From Flavobacterium gilvum (lineage in GTDB: Bacteria > Bacteroidota > Bacteroidia > Flavobacteriales > Flavobacteriaceae), in assembly GCF_001761465.1 (NCBI RefSeq), contig NZ_CP017479.1:1426001-1490000 (forward strand): a stretch of DNA of 64,000 bases. Reading direction: 5' to 3'. The stretch's first letter is position 1, and each line of letters starts with the position of its first letter. Below, piece after piece: positions 15,660-24,401 of this stretch. A program made the position numbers and the translations under genes. The notes under the pieces are model-generated. The model worked only from the letters and a program-made list of their open reading frames with translations. It was not told the origin of the DNA and did not search any database.

Positions 15660-16961
15660 TTAATTGTGACTTTTTGCAGGGATGTAGTCCAAAAGTAAGC
15701 GTTGATTAGGATTTAGGTATTTGCGGGCTACTTCACGAATTTCTTCTCGTGTAATAGAATGGTACAGTTCGATTTCGGTATTGATAAGGTTGATGTCTTT
15801 GTATAATAGGTAATAGGAAGCAAGATTGTTGGCAATTCCTTCGATGGTTGCATTGCTGTTTACAAAGTTGTTATCGAATTTGTTTTGCAGTTTTTGATAA
15901 TCTTTTTCAGAAATTAAATCGGTTTGGATTTTAGTGATTTCTTCGTCTATTTCTACTAATATATCATCAATGCTGAAATCGGCCATGGGTAATCCATATA
16001 CAATGTACATTCCGTAATCTTCCTGACTGAAACCTACTGCTCCTATTTGAAGAGCCATTTTTTTGTCGTCCACCACTTTTTTGTACAATCGGGAACTTTT
16101 ACCGTCGCTCAGATAAGAAGATATTAAATCCAATACTCTTGCGTCTCTGCTTTTCATTGATGGAGTGCGGTAGCTCGCAATCAACATCGGGATTTGGATG
16201 TTTGGATCTTCGTAAGTTGCTTTGATGGTTTGGGTAATCGGTTCTTCCGAATATGTTTTCTTAGGAGCAATCACGCCTTTTTGTATTGATCCAAAGTATT
16301 TTTGAATCCATTCTTTGGTTTGTTTTTCTTCAAAATCGCCGGCTACCACCAAAACAGCATTGTTAGGTAAATAGAATTTTTTGTTGAATTCCTGAAATTC
16401 TTCAAGGGTTGCGGCGTCTATGTGTTCCATAGAGCCAATGGTTGTCCATCGGTACGGATGATTTTTGAACATGTTTTCTTTTACCGCCGCAAGAATGTTT
16501 CCGTAAGGTCTATTGTCGTAACTTGTTCTTTTTTCTTCTTTTACGACTTCGTTTTGGGTGTCAACTCCAATTTGGTTGATAATAGGGTGCAACATTCTTT
16601 CGGATTCCATCCAAAGTCCTAATTCCAGATTGTTGGAAGGGAATATTTCGTAATAATAAGTTCGGTCATCGGTAGTGTTGGCGTTATTGGTTCCTCCATT
16701 CGAAGTTACAATCTTAAACCATTCGCCTCTTTTGATGTTTTCGGTTCCTTCAAAAAGTAAATGTTCAAAAAAGTGAGCAAAACCAGTTCGGTCAGGGTTT
16801 TCATCTTTGGCACCCACATGATACATGACAGATGTAATTACAACGGGGGCAGAGGCATCATGGTGCAAAATAACATGCAAGCCATTGTTTAAATCGTACT
16901 CCTCGAAAACTACTTTTTGAGCCAAAGCCATTTCTCCTAGTGTTAATGTGGTTCCTGACAT
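15660..16961 (-). CDS. Zinc M16-family peptidase, catalytic subunit
   Basis: 433 residues from ATG 16961. The inverted zinc motif HFFEH is followed by LLFEGTEN, and the distal Glu lies in the following helix (EVVKEEKRTSYDN). The family cleaves peptides inside a closed two-subunit chamber; the inactive partner follows in the same reading frame after the TAA. A longer frame begins with TTG at 17003, but those bases coincide with a TATTTTTG promoter element, so the ATG is preferred. No convincing signal peptide remains (starts MSGTTLTLGEMALAQ), whereas such proteins are usually exported; location is uncertain. Confidence 0.88.
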   Translation of the reverse strand: MSGTTLTLGEMALAQKVVFEEYDLNNGLHVILHHDASAPVVITSVMYHVGAKDENPDRTGFAHFFEHLLFEGTENIKRGEWFKIVTSNGGTNNANTTDDRTYYYEIFPSNNLELGLWMESERMLHPIINQIGVDTQNEVVKEEKRTSYDNRPYGNILAAVKENMFKNHPYRWTTIGSMEHIDAATLEEFQEFNKKFYLPNNAVLVVAGDFEEKQTKEWIQKYFGSIQKGVIAPKKTYSEEPITQTIKATYEDPNIQIPMLIASYRTPSMKSRDARVLDLISSYLSDGKSSRLYKKVVDDKKMALQIGAVGFSQEDYGMYIVYGLPMADFSIDDILVEIDEEITKIQTDLISEKDYQKLQNKFDNNFVNSNATIEGIANNLASYYLLYKDINLINTEIELYHSITREEIREVARKYLNPNQRLLLDYIPAKSHN

Positions 16962-17000
16962 TGTTATTTGTTTATTTGTTATATCATTTTTTTGTTGGGA

Positions 17001-17008
17001 CAAAAATA
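17001..17008 (-). promoter_or_regulatory. M16 operon promoter, -7 element
   Basis: Minus-strand TATTTTTG matches TAnnTTTG, 40 bases upstream of the ATG at 16961. It argues against use of the TTG at 17003 as a start codon. Confidence 0.5.
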
Positions 17009-17040
17009 CTCTATTTATCCCAAAATCTGCATTTGATTAT

Positions 17041-17163
17041 ATTTCGCAAAGAAACACAAAGAATTCGCAAAGTTCCGCGAAATTTCTAAAGTCACTTTCA
17101 CGAAGACACTTTTTCTTTGCGAATCTTCGTGTTACCTCTGAGTCTCTTTGTGAAATTTATTCT
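17041..17163. repeat. Degenerate inverted repeat, CGCAAAG family
   Basis: The left part has TTTCGCAAAGAAACACAAAG and TTCGCAAAG; the right part has CTTTGCGAATCTTCGTG and CTCTTTGTGAAAT in inverse orientation. Related to copies at 33325, 41967 and 57369. The rest of the 16962-17372 gap holds only the two flanking promoters. Confidence 0.6.
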
Positions 17164-17312
17164 TATTGCTTATTCTGGGTTTACTCTGTATAAAGTAATC
17201 AAATTCTGCATTGAGGCTGTCCGGGTTTTATTTTGTCGTATCGATGGAACTGTTTGAAAAATAGATAGAAACGATAGTTTGAAATGTTATGAAATATTTT
17301 TTTGGTAAAGGA

Positions 17313-17342
17313 TTGCGAGGTAAATATTTAATCGTATATTTG
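17313..17342 (+). promoter_or_regulatory. rplU-rpmA promoter (TTG-N19-TATATTTG)
   Basis: TTG at 17313-17315 and TATATTTG at 17335-17342. The leader to the rplU ATG is about 25 bases. Confidence 0.7.
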
Positions 17343-17372
17343 CAACCTTAAAAATTATAAAAACAATTCAGT

Positions 17373-17801
17373 ATGTATGCAATCGTAGAGATAGCAGGGC
17401 AACAGTTTAAAGTAAGCAAAGACCTAAAGGTTTACGTTCACCGTTTGGCAAATGAAGAAGGATCAAAAGTTTCTTTTGATAAAGTTTATTTGGTAGACGA
17501 TAACGGATCAATCACAATAGGCGCCCCAGCTATAGAAGGTGCTTCAGTAGAAGCTAAAGTGTTACAACACTTAAAAGGAGATAAAGTAATCGTTTTCAAA
17601 AAGAAAAGAAGAAAAGGATACAAAAAAAGAAACGGTCACAGACAATATCTTTCTCAAATTGTAATTGAAGGTATTACTGTTGGAGGTGCTCCTAAAAAAG
17701 CAGCTGCAAAAAAAGCGACAGTTGAAGCAACTACAGAAGAAGCAGAAGCTCCTAAAGTAAAAAAAGCTCCTAAAGCTAAAAAAGAAGATACACAAGAATA
17801 A
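17373..17801 (+). CDS. rplU: 50S ribosomal protein bL21
   Basis: 142 residues. The core (1-105) has the family opening MYAIVEIAGQQFKV and the RNA-binding FKKKRRKGYKKRNGHRQ (about 74-90). The last about 35 residues are a Lys/Ala/Glu-rich tail beyond the usual length, a frequent addition in Bacteroidota L21. bL21 binds 23S rRNA in the large subunit. rpmA follows after 22 bases as the normal partner. Confidence 0.97.
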   Translation: MYAIVEIAGQQFKVSKDLKVYVHRLANEEGSKVSFDKVYLVDDNGSITIGAPAIEGASVEAKVLQHLKGDKVIVFKKKRRKGYKKRNGHRQYLSQIVIEGITVGGAPKKAAAKKATVEATTEEAEAPKVKKAPKAKKEDTQE

Positions 17802-17823
17802 TAACAAAATAAACTAGTACGTC

Positions 17824-18084
17824 ATGGCTCACAAGAAAGGTGTCGGTAGTTCCAAGAATGGTAGAGAATCAGAATCGAAACGTTTAGGCGTTAAGATTTT
17901 TGGTGGTCAAGCAGCTATTGCAGGGAACATCATCGTAAGACAAAGAGGTTCAAAACATAACCCAGGTGAAAACGTTTACATCAGTAAAGATCATACTTTA
18001 CATGCAAAAGTTGATGGAGTTGTTGTTTTCCAAAAGAAAAGAGATAACAAATCTTATGTATCTATTCTTCCATTCGAAGCATAA
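17824..18084 (+). CDS. rpmA: 50S ribosomal protein bL27
   Basis: 86 residues, standard. The N-terminus [20 protein letters not shown] reaches towards the peptidyl-transferase centre, and [18 protein letters not shown] is the family signature. There is no N-terminal cleavage extension of the Firmicutes type. Transcribed with rplU and followed by a strong terminator. Confidence 0.97.
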   Translation: MAHKKGVGSSKNGRESESKRLGVKIFGGQAAIAGNIIVRQRGSKHNPGENVYISKDHTLHAKVDGVVVFQKKRDNKSYVSILPFEA

Positions 18085-18108
18085 TCATAAAGGTTCTCTA
18101 TAAATTAC

Positions 18109-18136
18109 AAAACCCGTTTCGAAAGAAACGGGTTTT
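18109..18136 (+). terminator. Rho-independent terminator of rplU-rpmA
   Basis: Perfect 12-bp stem AAAACCCGTTTC with a GAAA loop, followed by TT-rich sequence. It also faces the convergent hydrolase gene at 18164. Confidence 0.88.
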
Positions 18137-18163
18137 TTGTTTTAAGATGTTCTGTTGTTTTAA

Positions 18164-19093
18164 TTAATTTAGTTTGTTAGCTATTTGATTAAATGCGTCT
18201 AGTTGATTGGCGTGTTGTAAAGTCGTGACGTTGGATCGCAAGCTTAATCTTGTAAATACATGAATATCAGAATCCATTAATTGCACATCAATCGGAGCCC
18301 CTGTACTTGTTTTTAAACCTTTGTAGATTAATACGGTACTAGTTGTGCTCGCAACGGGATCATGCAGAGAATGGAACACCTTCAAGTAGGTTTCAGTTGG
18401 AAGCTTAATTTCGTCTTCTAAGCCTTTACGTACAACCTTCATCACGTCATTAAGTTCGTTGATTGTTTGATAGGGTCTAAAACGATACCAATATTTATTT
18501 TCTTCTGAGGTTTGATCTGATTCAGCATAAACAATCATTGGGCCAATAATGCCAACAATAGATTGAAGTTTGCTGGAAGAAACTACTATTGGATCAATTA
18601 AAAATAAATTTTTTGGTGGCAGATGGGTGTTAAAATAACCTGATTTTACTAATTCCAGAATTAATGTCCCTCCTGTTGAAGAACCGGCAATACTTATTTT
18701 AGTGTAGCCAAGTGCTATTAGTTTTTCATATTCTTCGGTGATGGCAGATTGCCAGTCTTCCCATTTTGAGGCTTTAAAAGAATCGTAATCCCTGCCGTGT
18801 CCGTCTAGTAAAACTTGTGAAATTCGGTAGGTAGATTCGTTTGACCAATCTTTAAATTCCTGCCATTCGAAAGTGGTGGCAGAATAGCCGTGAACAACTA
18901 ATATAATATGTTTGCTTAAATCTTCGGGTGTTGGATTAGGGTATTTAGCCGATACTAAAAATTGCTCAGGATTATATAATGAAGGATCAAAGATGACTTT
19001 GCCATCGAGCAAATCATCTGTAATGGTTGGTGCGCTACATGAGTAGAATAAAGCCATAATAGCGAATAGGAAAAATAGGTTTGATTTATTCAT
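18164..19093 (-). CDS. Alpha/beta-hydrolase lipoprotein
   Basis: 309 residues with a lipoprotein signal (ALFYSC). The alpha/beta-hydrolase fold shows the oxyanion-strand motif VVHGYSA (about 66-72), the nucleophile elbow GSSTGG (Ser about 148), an Asp in LIDPI and a possible catalytic His late in the chain (SLHDP or DSDIHVF). Substrate unknown; probably an esterase or lipase anchored in the envelope. Its start overlaps the stop of the upstream barrel gene by one base (TAATG), so the two are translationally coupled. Confidence 0.8.
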   Translation of the reverse strand: MNKSNLFFLFAIMALFYSCSAPTITDDLLDGKVIFDPSLYNPEQFLVSAKYPNPTPEDLSKHIILVVHGYSATTFEWQEFKDWSNESTYRISQVLLDGHGRDYDSFKASKWEDWQSAITEEYEKLIALGYTKISIAGSSTGGTLILELVKSGYFNTHLPPKNLFLIDPIVVSSSKLQSIVGIIGPMIVYAESDQTSEENKYWYRFRPYQTINELNDVMKVVRKGLEDEIKLPTETYLKVFHSLHDPVASTTSTVLIYKGLKTSTGAPIDVQLMDSDIHVFTRLSLRSNVTTLQHANQLDAFNQIANKLN

Positions 19094-19626
19094 TAGGTAT
19101 GTTTTTTGAACAACGTATAATAAATGTCAAGATGAAAGTATAGCGGTTGTAAAGTTCCTGGTGAATAGCCTTCTTTTTCTGTAATAATATAATATCCAAT
19201 ACCGAAATTTAAAGAGACTGGCACTTGTGGTATATTGTAGGTGAAGCCAATTTCGGGGGAAAAAAGAAAGGCGGTATTTGGAATTTCATCGAAAATTTCC
19301 TCTTCTAAATCCGAGTAAAAATAGCCCACATTCAATCGGGTGACAAAATGATAAGGTCTGCTTTTGTTGAATTGCCAACTCCCAGAAAAGATGTAATTGT
19401 CTTGTTTGATGGCGTTTGAATTATAGGCTGATCCTAAACGGGAAGTTACATAGTCAAACCCGATGAAAAATTGATCAGGTTTGAATTTTGCAAAAGAATA
19501 CTGGGCCGAAAAGCCATTTTCCCAATACATTTCTTGAGTCTTTTGAAAGCGTCCACCTAATTTGAGGGTTTGGGCTTGGGAGATAATGGTGCATAATATC
19601 AACGAAACTAGAATTGTCTTTTTCAA
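19093..19626 (-). CDS. Small outer-membrane beta-barrel-like protein
   Basis: 177 residues with a signal peptide ending SQAQ. Alternating amphipathic strands and a C-terminal strand rich in aromatic residues (YFHLDIYYTLFKK) suggest an eight-stranded barrel. No specific family recognised. It overlaps the downstream hydrolase gene by one base. Confidence 0.65.
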   Translation of the reverse strand: MKKTILVSLILCTIISQAQTLKLGGRFQKTQEMYWENGFSAQYSFAKFKPDQFFIGFDYVTSRLGSAYNSNAIKQDNYIFSGSWQFNKSRPYHFVTRLNVGYFYSDLEEEIFDEIPNTAFLFSPEIGFTYNIPQVPVSLNFGIGYYIITEKEGYSPGTLQPLYFHLDIYYTLFKKHT

Positions 19627-19812
19627 TAGAAGTGGTTTGTGTTAATATTTGAAAATGAACTTTTTGGTTAATCAGGTGTAAATTACGTAATTTATTAAAC
19701 AATAGCGGTTTATTGTGAGAATAGTTTAAAATGAGCCTAATTGTGTAGATTTAATATCTATTACTATAGGCTTTTATTCGGTGTTCGTTTTGTGCAGAAG
19801 TGGGCGTTAGTT

Positions 19813-22128
19813 TTAAGGATTGAATGAGTACCCAACACTAAAAAATAATCGTGTTTTGTGAACATTGTTTATCCATGACGTATCAAAATGAATTGGACCT
19901 AAGATCGACTGGTAGGAAACAGCAGCACCTCCAGATATTACAAAGCTCGGTTCAGTGTTTTGATCCCAATTTCCTTTTGGAGAAAAAGCCTTATCTACGT
20001 ATTCGTTAAAATTACCAAAACCAACTGTTGCCATATTGAAATGAGGGGTTAAATAAATTTTACCGAAAGGATTTATTTGAGCTCCAAGTTTTACTCCCAT
20101 AAATTGGGTTACGTTGAGCTCGTCTTCATGTAATCCGGGAAATGTAAAGCGATTGCTTCCTGAAATAGGGATGATGCCTCCTAAGAAATATTTTGCTCCA
20201 TAACCAAAATCCGAAAAGGAAACTTGATTGTTTTTTAATTTGTCTTCAAAAATAAAATTGGCATCAAATCCGATCATTCCGGTTATTTTCTTTTTTAATG
20301 GCATCCTTTTTTCATAACCAAAACCAAATTTGGTAAAACCATTAGTATTACTCGAAATTGACGGTAAGTTTGGATCAGAGTACGATGCTTGTATATCAGT
20401 TATTATCGAATGGCTAATGTTGGTCTTTAGAATCGTTCCGCTGGTAGCAAAGAAAACTTTGTCCATATCGTTAAAGTAATAATGCATGTTTATTTCGACA
20501 TTGTTTAAATTGTAGTTTACAAGCGAAAATACATTGGGATTGTATTCGGGATCGTATCTAGGTTTTAATTCGGTGTAGCCATAGTTTAAGCCAAAACCTG
20601 CATAGCTGTTCAGTGAATTTATGTTTTTGTTAAATTCATTATTAAATTCAAAAGCATTATAGAGCATATTATCTGCAGAATTTCCATTAATGAAAATTTC
20701 CTGTCTTAGGAATGCCCCGTAGAGTTCAGAGCCCCACCACCAATCTTTCTTTTTGCCAAAATTTTTCTGAAAATCGATTCTGGCTTTTGGCTGTTCTGCA
20801 ATATCTGCGGTAACAAGCAAGCGAGATGATTCTGCAATTACATTTCGGGCGGTGTAATTTAGAATTATACCAACACCCCTATAAGTGTCATAATGTAAAG
20901 AGGCGTTCAGTTGGTTTTTTGGATATTCAACTCCATTCAAAATTATCCCTAATTTGTCTTTATCGGTTAAAAAATAATTATAGGTTATTTGGCTAAAAAG
21001 ATTAGTTCCCATAGCTCTGTTAACGCCTTCGATTAAATCTTTGGTATTGTATTTTGTGTTTGTTTTAATGTTGGTTCTCGCAGTTACCAACGGTAAGTTT
21101 TCTTTACTGATGTTGTTGTAGACAAGAGTATCAATAACGAACTCATTGGGTGTATTGGGGAGTTTGTGTGTTCTTTGAGGGTATTTTTTTAGTTTTTCTG
21201 CCAATTCTATCAAAGCGGGAAGATTTTGTTCGGCAGCTATTTTACCGTCTTTGTAGATTTCGTGGCTTTCTGCAAAGTCAGCGGTCGAAAAGCGTAGATT
21301 TGGTAGGTGATCAACCAAAATATTGCAGAGCGCACGATTATCTGGATTTTTAATATTGCTAGGGAACATACTGGTTTGCATTAAAACCGTCGCAAAATTG
21401 TTCAGTTTTTCTTTGGGTTCCATCCCGCCACCTACATCGCTCCCAATAATGATGTCGGCGCCCATTTGTTTGGCAATATCTGTGGGGAAGTTATTCATTA
21501 CTCCGCCATCGACCAAGACTGTTTTTTCATAAGGCATGGGCTTGAAAACGGCAGGAAGAGACATACTGGCTCTCATGGCAAAAGCTAGGCTGCCTTTGCT
21601 TAAAACAACTTCTTTACCTTCGACCAAATCGGTTGCCATTGCTCGAAACGGTATTGATAAGTTGTCAAAATCTTTGACGTTGTAAACAGGATAGGTCAAT
21701 TCAAAAAGATATTCTCTTAAATTTTGATCGCTTAATATCGAACCAACACTATTGGGTTTTCCATCTTTGATTCCGATACCAGCTAAATATCGTTGGTATT
21801 CTCTTTTTTCTTCTACGCTAACATTTTTTAGAGACAGTCCGCCACCAAGTATTTTATCCCAATCAATATGTTTGGTAATACTTGCGATGCTGTCGCCAGA
21901 ATATCCCATGGCATATAGTCCGCCTATGATGCTTCCCATGCTGTTTCCGACAATGAGGTCTGGAACAATGTGGAGTGAGTCCAATTTTTGTAAAAGTGGT
22001 ATATGCGCAACTCCTTTGGCACCACCTCCACTTAATACCAATACGACTTTTGGTTTTTTATCTTGTGCAAAAGTGATTTGACTTACAATAAAAAAAGTAA
22101 ATAAGATGAAGGACAGATTTCTTTTCAA
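19813..22128 (-). CDS. Patatin-like phospholipase fused to an outer-membrane beta-barrel
   Basis: 771 residues. Signal peptide (1-21), then a patatin domain with the oxyanion loop GGGAKG (34-39), nucleophile GNSMG (Ser63) and catalytic Asp in VDGG (about 205), so the catalytic dyad is complete. A POTRA-like region (about 330-400) leads to a C-terminal Omp85/BamA-type barrel ending FFSVGYSFNP. The layout matches Pseudomonas PlpD (type Vd secretion). Lipid hydrolysis at or beyond the outer membrane is inferred. No neighbouring gene gives the target. Confidence 0.9.
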   Translation of the reverse strand: MKRNLSFILFTFFIVSQITFAQDKKPKVVLVLSGGGAKGVAHIPLLQKLDSLHIVPDLIVGNSMGSIIGGLYAMGYSGDSIASITKHIDWDKILGGGLSLKNVSVEEKREYQRYLAGIGIKDGKPNSVGSILSDQNLREYLFELTYPVYNVKDFDNLSIPFRAMATDLVEGKEVVLSKGSLAFAMRASMSLPAVFKPMPYEKTVLVDGGVMNNFPTDIAKQMGADIIIGSDVGGGMEPKEKLNNFATVLMQTSMFPSNIKNPDNRALCNILVDHLPNLRFSTADFAESHEIYKDGKIAAEQNLPALIELAEKLKKYPQRTHKLPNTPNEFVIDTLVYNNISKENLPLVTARTNIKTNTKYNTKDLIEGVNRAMGTNLFSQITYNYFLTDKDKLGIILNGVEYPKNQLNASLHYDTYRGVGIILNYTARNVIAESSRLLVTADIAEQPKARIDFQKNFGKKKDWWWGSELYGAFLRQEIFINGNSADNMLYNAFEFNNEFNKNINSLNSYAGFGLNYGYTELKPRYDPEYNPNVFSLVNYNLNNVEINMHYYFNDMDKVFFATSGTILKTNISHSIITDIQASYSDPNLPSISSNTNGFTKFGFGYEKRMPLKKKITGMIGFDANFIFEDKLKNNQVSFSDFGYGAKYFLGGIIPISGSNRFTFPGLHEDELNVTQFMGVKLGAQINPFGKIYLTPHFNMATVGFGNFNEYVDKAFSPKGNWDQNTEPSFVISGGAAVSYQSILGPIHFDTSWINNVHKTRLFFSVGYSFNP

Positions 22129-22278
22129 AACTTTAGGTTTAAGGTTGGAGATTCGTGGGGAAATCGGTTGGTTTTATTTTAATAAATACTAAGATATTGA
22201 AAATTATGTTTTTAAAAAACTGTAAAAGGGTTTATTTATTAAATGAATATAAAAGTTGAAGGCTGGTTCGCTTGTTTT

Positions 22279-23382
22279 TCATAATTCAGATGAATGGAAT
22301 ATGGAATCAGATTGACGGGAATTCTTTAATAATAAATAATGTGATTTTATTGCGTTCAAGACAGGCCTGCATGTGTATGGGAGATCGTTCTCCTTAGCAT
22401 ATTTGCTTATTATAGGTGTAATTTTTGGGTAATAAGTATGTCCAACCGTAGGGAATAAGTGATGTGCAACATGATGGGTAAATCCGCCATAAAGAAAGTC
22501 AAACACAGGATTACCGGCATTAAAATCTTTGGTAACCATCAATTGATGTTTTGCCCAGGTAATGTCCATTTTGCCATCCATGGGAGGTAATGGGAAATGC
22601 GCTGTTTCATCGGCATGGGTTGATACTAAGGCTATAACTCCAAACAAACTTGAGGTTAGGTGCATCACAATCCAAGCCGAAAAAATGGTTTCGAAAGATT
22701 GTTCCAAAACCCAATAAGGAATAACAAGCATATAAAACAGATTGAAAAATTTGGAAGCAAAAAGTTTTACATATTCTATGGTTGGAATAGTGTAAATTCT
22801 TTTCAAATAGTTGTCTTTGGTTCCAAAAAAATCTTTAAAATCCCTGATGTATAGCCAAATTAAGGTGTAAAACGGGTATAGAAACCACATATAGATATGT
22901 TGGTATTTATGGAATTTGTAGAGAGGGCTATTCGGGAAAATGCGTACAACATCGCTTTGTTTTACATCGCAATCCCAATTCTGAATATTTGGATAGGGAT
23001 GATGCAACTGCAGATGGCGTTGAATCCAGATTTCGCTGTTTGTTCCAAAAAAATCAACTACATAACAAAAAATCCGATTTTGTTTTTTGGTAGCAAAAAG
23101 AGCTCCGTGGCTGGCATCGTGAAAAGGATTTACAAAGATAAGAATCATGGAAATTCCCATAATGATATAAATTGAAAACAATAGAATTGTATTGTTTCCA
23201 AATGCTAAAATGCAAGAGTAGGAAACCAAAAACAAGGCTAAAAGGCTTAGCGCTTTTATGATGTTTTTGTGTTGAAGTTTTTTATCTTTTAGTACTTTTT
23301 CTTGTACCTCTTTAGCAAGCTTTTTGAAAAAATCATCTTTGCTGGCACGAAGAAACTGTGGCTTTAGTCCAATGTCGCTCAT
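22279..23382 (-). CDS. Membrane acyl-lipid/acyl-CoA fatty acid desaturase
   Basis: 367 residues. The three histidine boxes of the membrane desaturase family are present: HDASH (88-92), HLQLHH (123-128) and HHVAHH (303-308), which bind the di-iron centre. Membrane segments lie around 42-85 and 205-255. The enzyme introduces a double bond into fatty acyl chains, important for membrane fluidity in cold-adapted flavobacteria. The regiospecificity cannot be read. No cytochrome b5 domain is fused. Confidence 0.9.
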   Translation of the reverse strand: MSDIGLKPQFLRASKDDFFKKLAKEVQEKVLKDKKLQHKNIIKALSLLALFLVSYSCILAFGNNTILLFSIYIIMGISMILIFVNPFHDASHGALFATKKQNRIFCYVVDFFGTNSEIWIQRHLQLHHPYPNIQNWDCDVKQSDVVRIFPNSPLYKFHKYQHIYMWFLYPFYTLIWLYIRDFKDFFGTKDNYLKRIYTIPTIEYVKLFASKFFNLFYMLVIPYWVLEQSFETIFSAWIVMHLTSSLFGVIALVSTHADETAHFPLPPMDGKMDITWAKHQLMVTKDFNAGNPVFDFLYGGFTHHVAHHLFPTVGHTYYPKITPIISKYAKENDLPYTCRPVLNAIKSHYLLLKNSRQSDSIFHSSEL

Positions 23383-23894
23383 ACATTAACAATTTCAGAT
23401 TAACATCAAATTTAATACGTAAAATTATTTAAAAAAAGTGTTTGGTGTTAATTGTTAGGCTTTTAAGATATTTTTTTCTAGTCAGAGCAGATTAATCTTG
23501 CATAAATACAGGTGAGCTAAAGCTGAATTTTTGAATCACTAATCTAAAATCAACAATTAAGTATCTGTATTATTTCGGTTTGAATTAACCTAGAACTTTA
23601 AAATCAATACTGTAGTTTAATCTAGATGAAATGTTCCCGATTCAAAGTTTAATTTGGTTTTCTGTCTCCTTTTTTTTGTTTTGAAATTGGTTTCTTTTTT
23701 TTGAAATCTAGAATGGGTTAAGTGGTTTTTGTTGTAAACCTGTTTTCTTGCTAGGTGTAATATGAATGAATAAGTTGATAATTTATTTGTTTTCTTTCAT
23801 TTAGTCTAATTTATTGGTTGTTAGTCTAATAGTGTTGTAAAAGCAGTTTTGATAAGATTTTCTTCTATAACTTTAAGAATGAAAATATTAGAAT
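23383..23894. other. 512-bp intergenic region with a spaced direct repeat
   Basis: No open frame or RNA gene recognised. TTAGTCTAAT occurs twice, at 23801-23810 and 23821-23830, exactly 20 bases apart (two helical turns), 65-95 bases upstream of the gene at 23895. This could be a dimeric regulator site. The rest is AT-rich and featureless. Confidence 0.4.
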
Positions 23895-24302
23895 ATGAAA
23901 ACAACACTCCTAGTTTTTTTATGGTCTTTCTCCTTAATTGCTCAAATTGATGTTAAGCAAGACAAACTAGCACATTTTGGAGCAGGAGCTTTGGTGTCTT
24001 CATTGTCTTATGTAGTAATTTATAAACATACAAAAAGCGCTCCAAAGTCACTTCTTTATTCAACGGCATGTGCTTTTTTAGTTGGCACAGCCAAGGAGTG
24101 TTATGATATTAAACATGGGAGGGAAGGTTTTGGTGTCGAAGACTTGTTGGTTACCACATTTGGAGGATTTGTGACAAGCTCATTCATTACAATAGCGATA
24201 AAGGATAAAGGAAAGCAGAAGCAATTGGAAAAGATAAAGGAATTCAAGAAAGAAGAACAACAGCCTATTGAAATTCCATTGGCTGTCAGAACGGAAAAAT
24301 AG
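23895..24302 (+). CDS. YfiM-like small envelope protein
   Basis: 135 residues with a signal peptide ending LIAQ. DKLAHFGAGALVSSLSYVV, then GTAKECYD and EDLLVTTFGG, match the conserved pattern of the YfiM/DUF2279-type proteins, which often carry two or three hydrophobic helices. The C-terminus is charged. Function unknown. It converges on ahcY and shares a terminator with it. Confidence 0.65.
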   Translation: MKTTLLVFLWSFSLIAQIDVKQDKLAHFGAGALVSSLSYVVIYKHTKSAPKSLLYSTACAFLVGTAKECYDIKHGREGFGVEDLLVTTFGGFVTSSFITIAIKDKGKQKQLEKIKEFKKEEQQPIEIPLAVRTEK

Positions 24303-24345
24303 GTTGAAATTGTGGAAAAGTAGTTGTTGATTTAATTCCATAAAA

Positions 24346-24373
24346 AAAGCCCTCACAGGAATGTGAGGGCTTT
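24346..24373 (+). terminator. Bidirectional terminator
   Basis: Perfect 12-bp stem AAAGCCCTCACA with a 4-base loop, preceded by an A run that becomes a T run for the minus-strand ahcY transcript. Confidence 0.85.
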
Positions 24374-24401
24374 GCTATTTAGAGTCTGATAACCAATAAT
24401 A

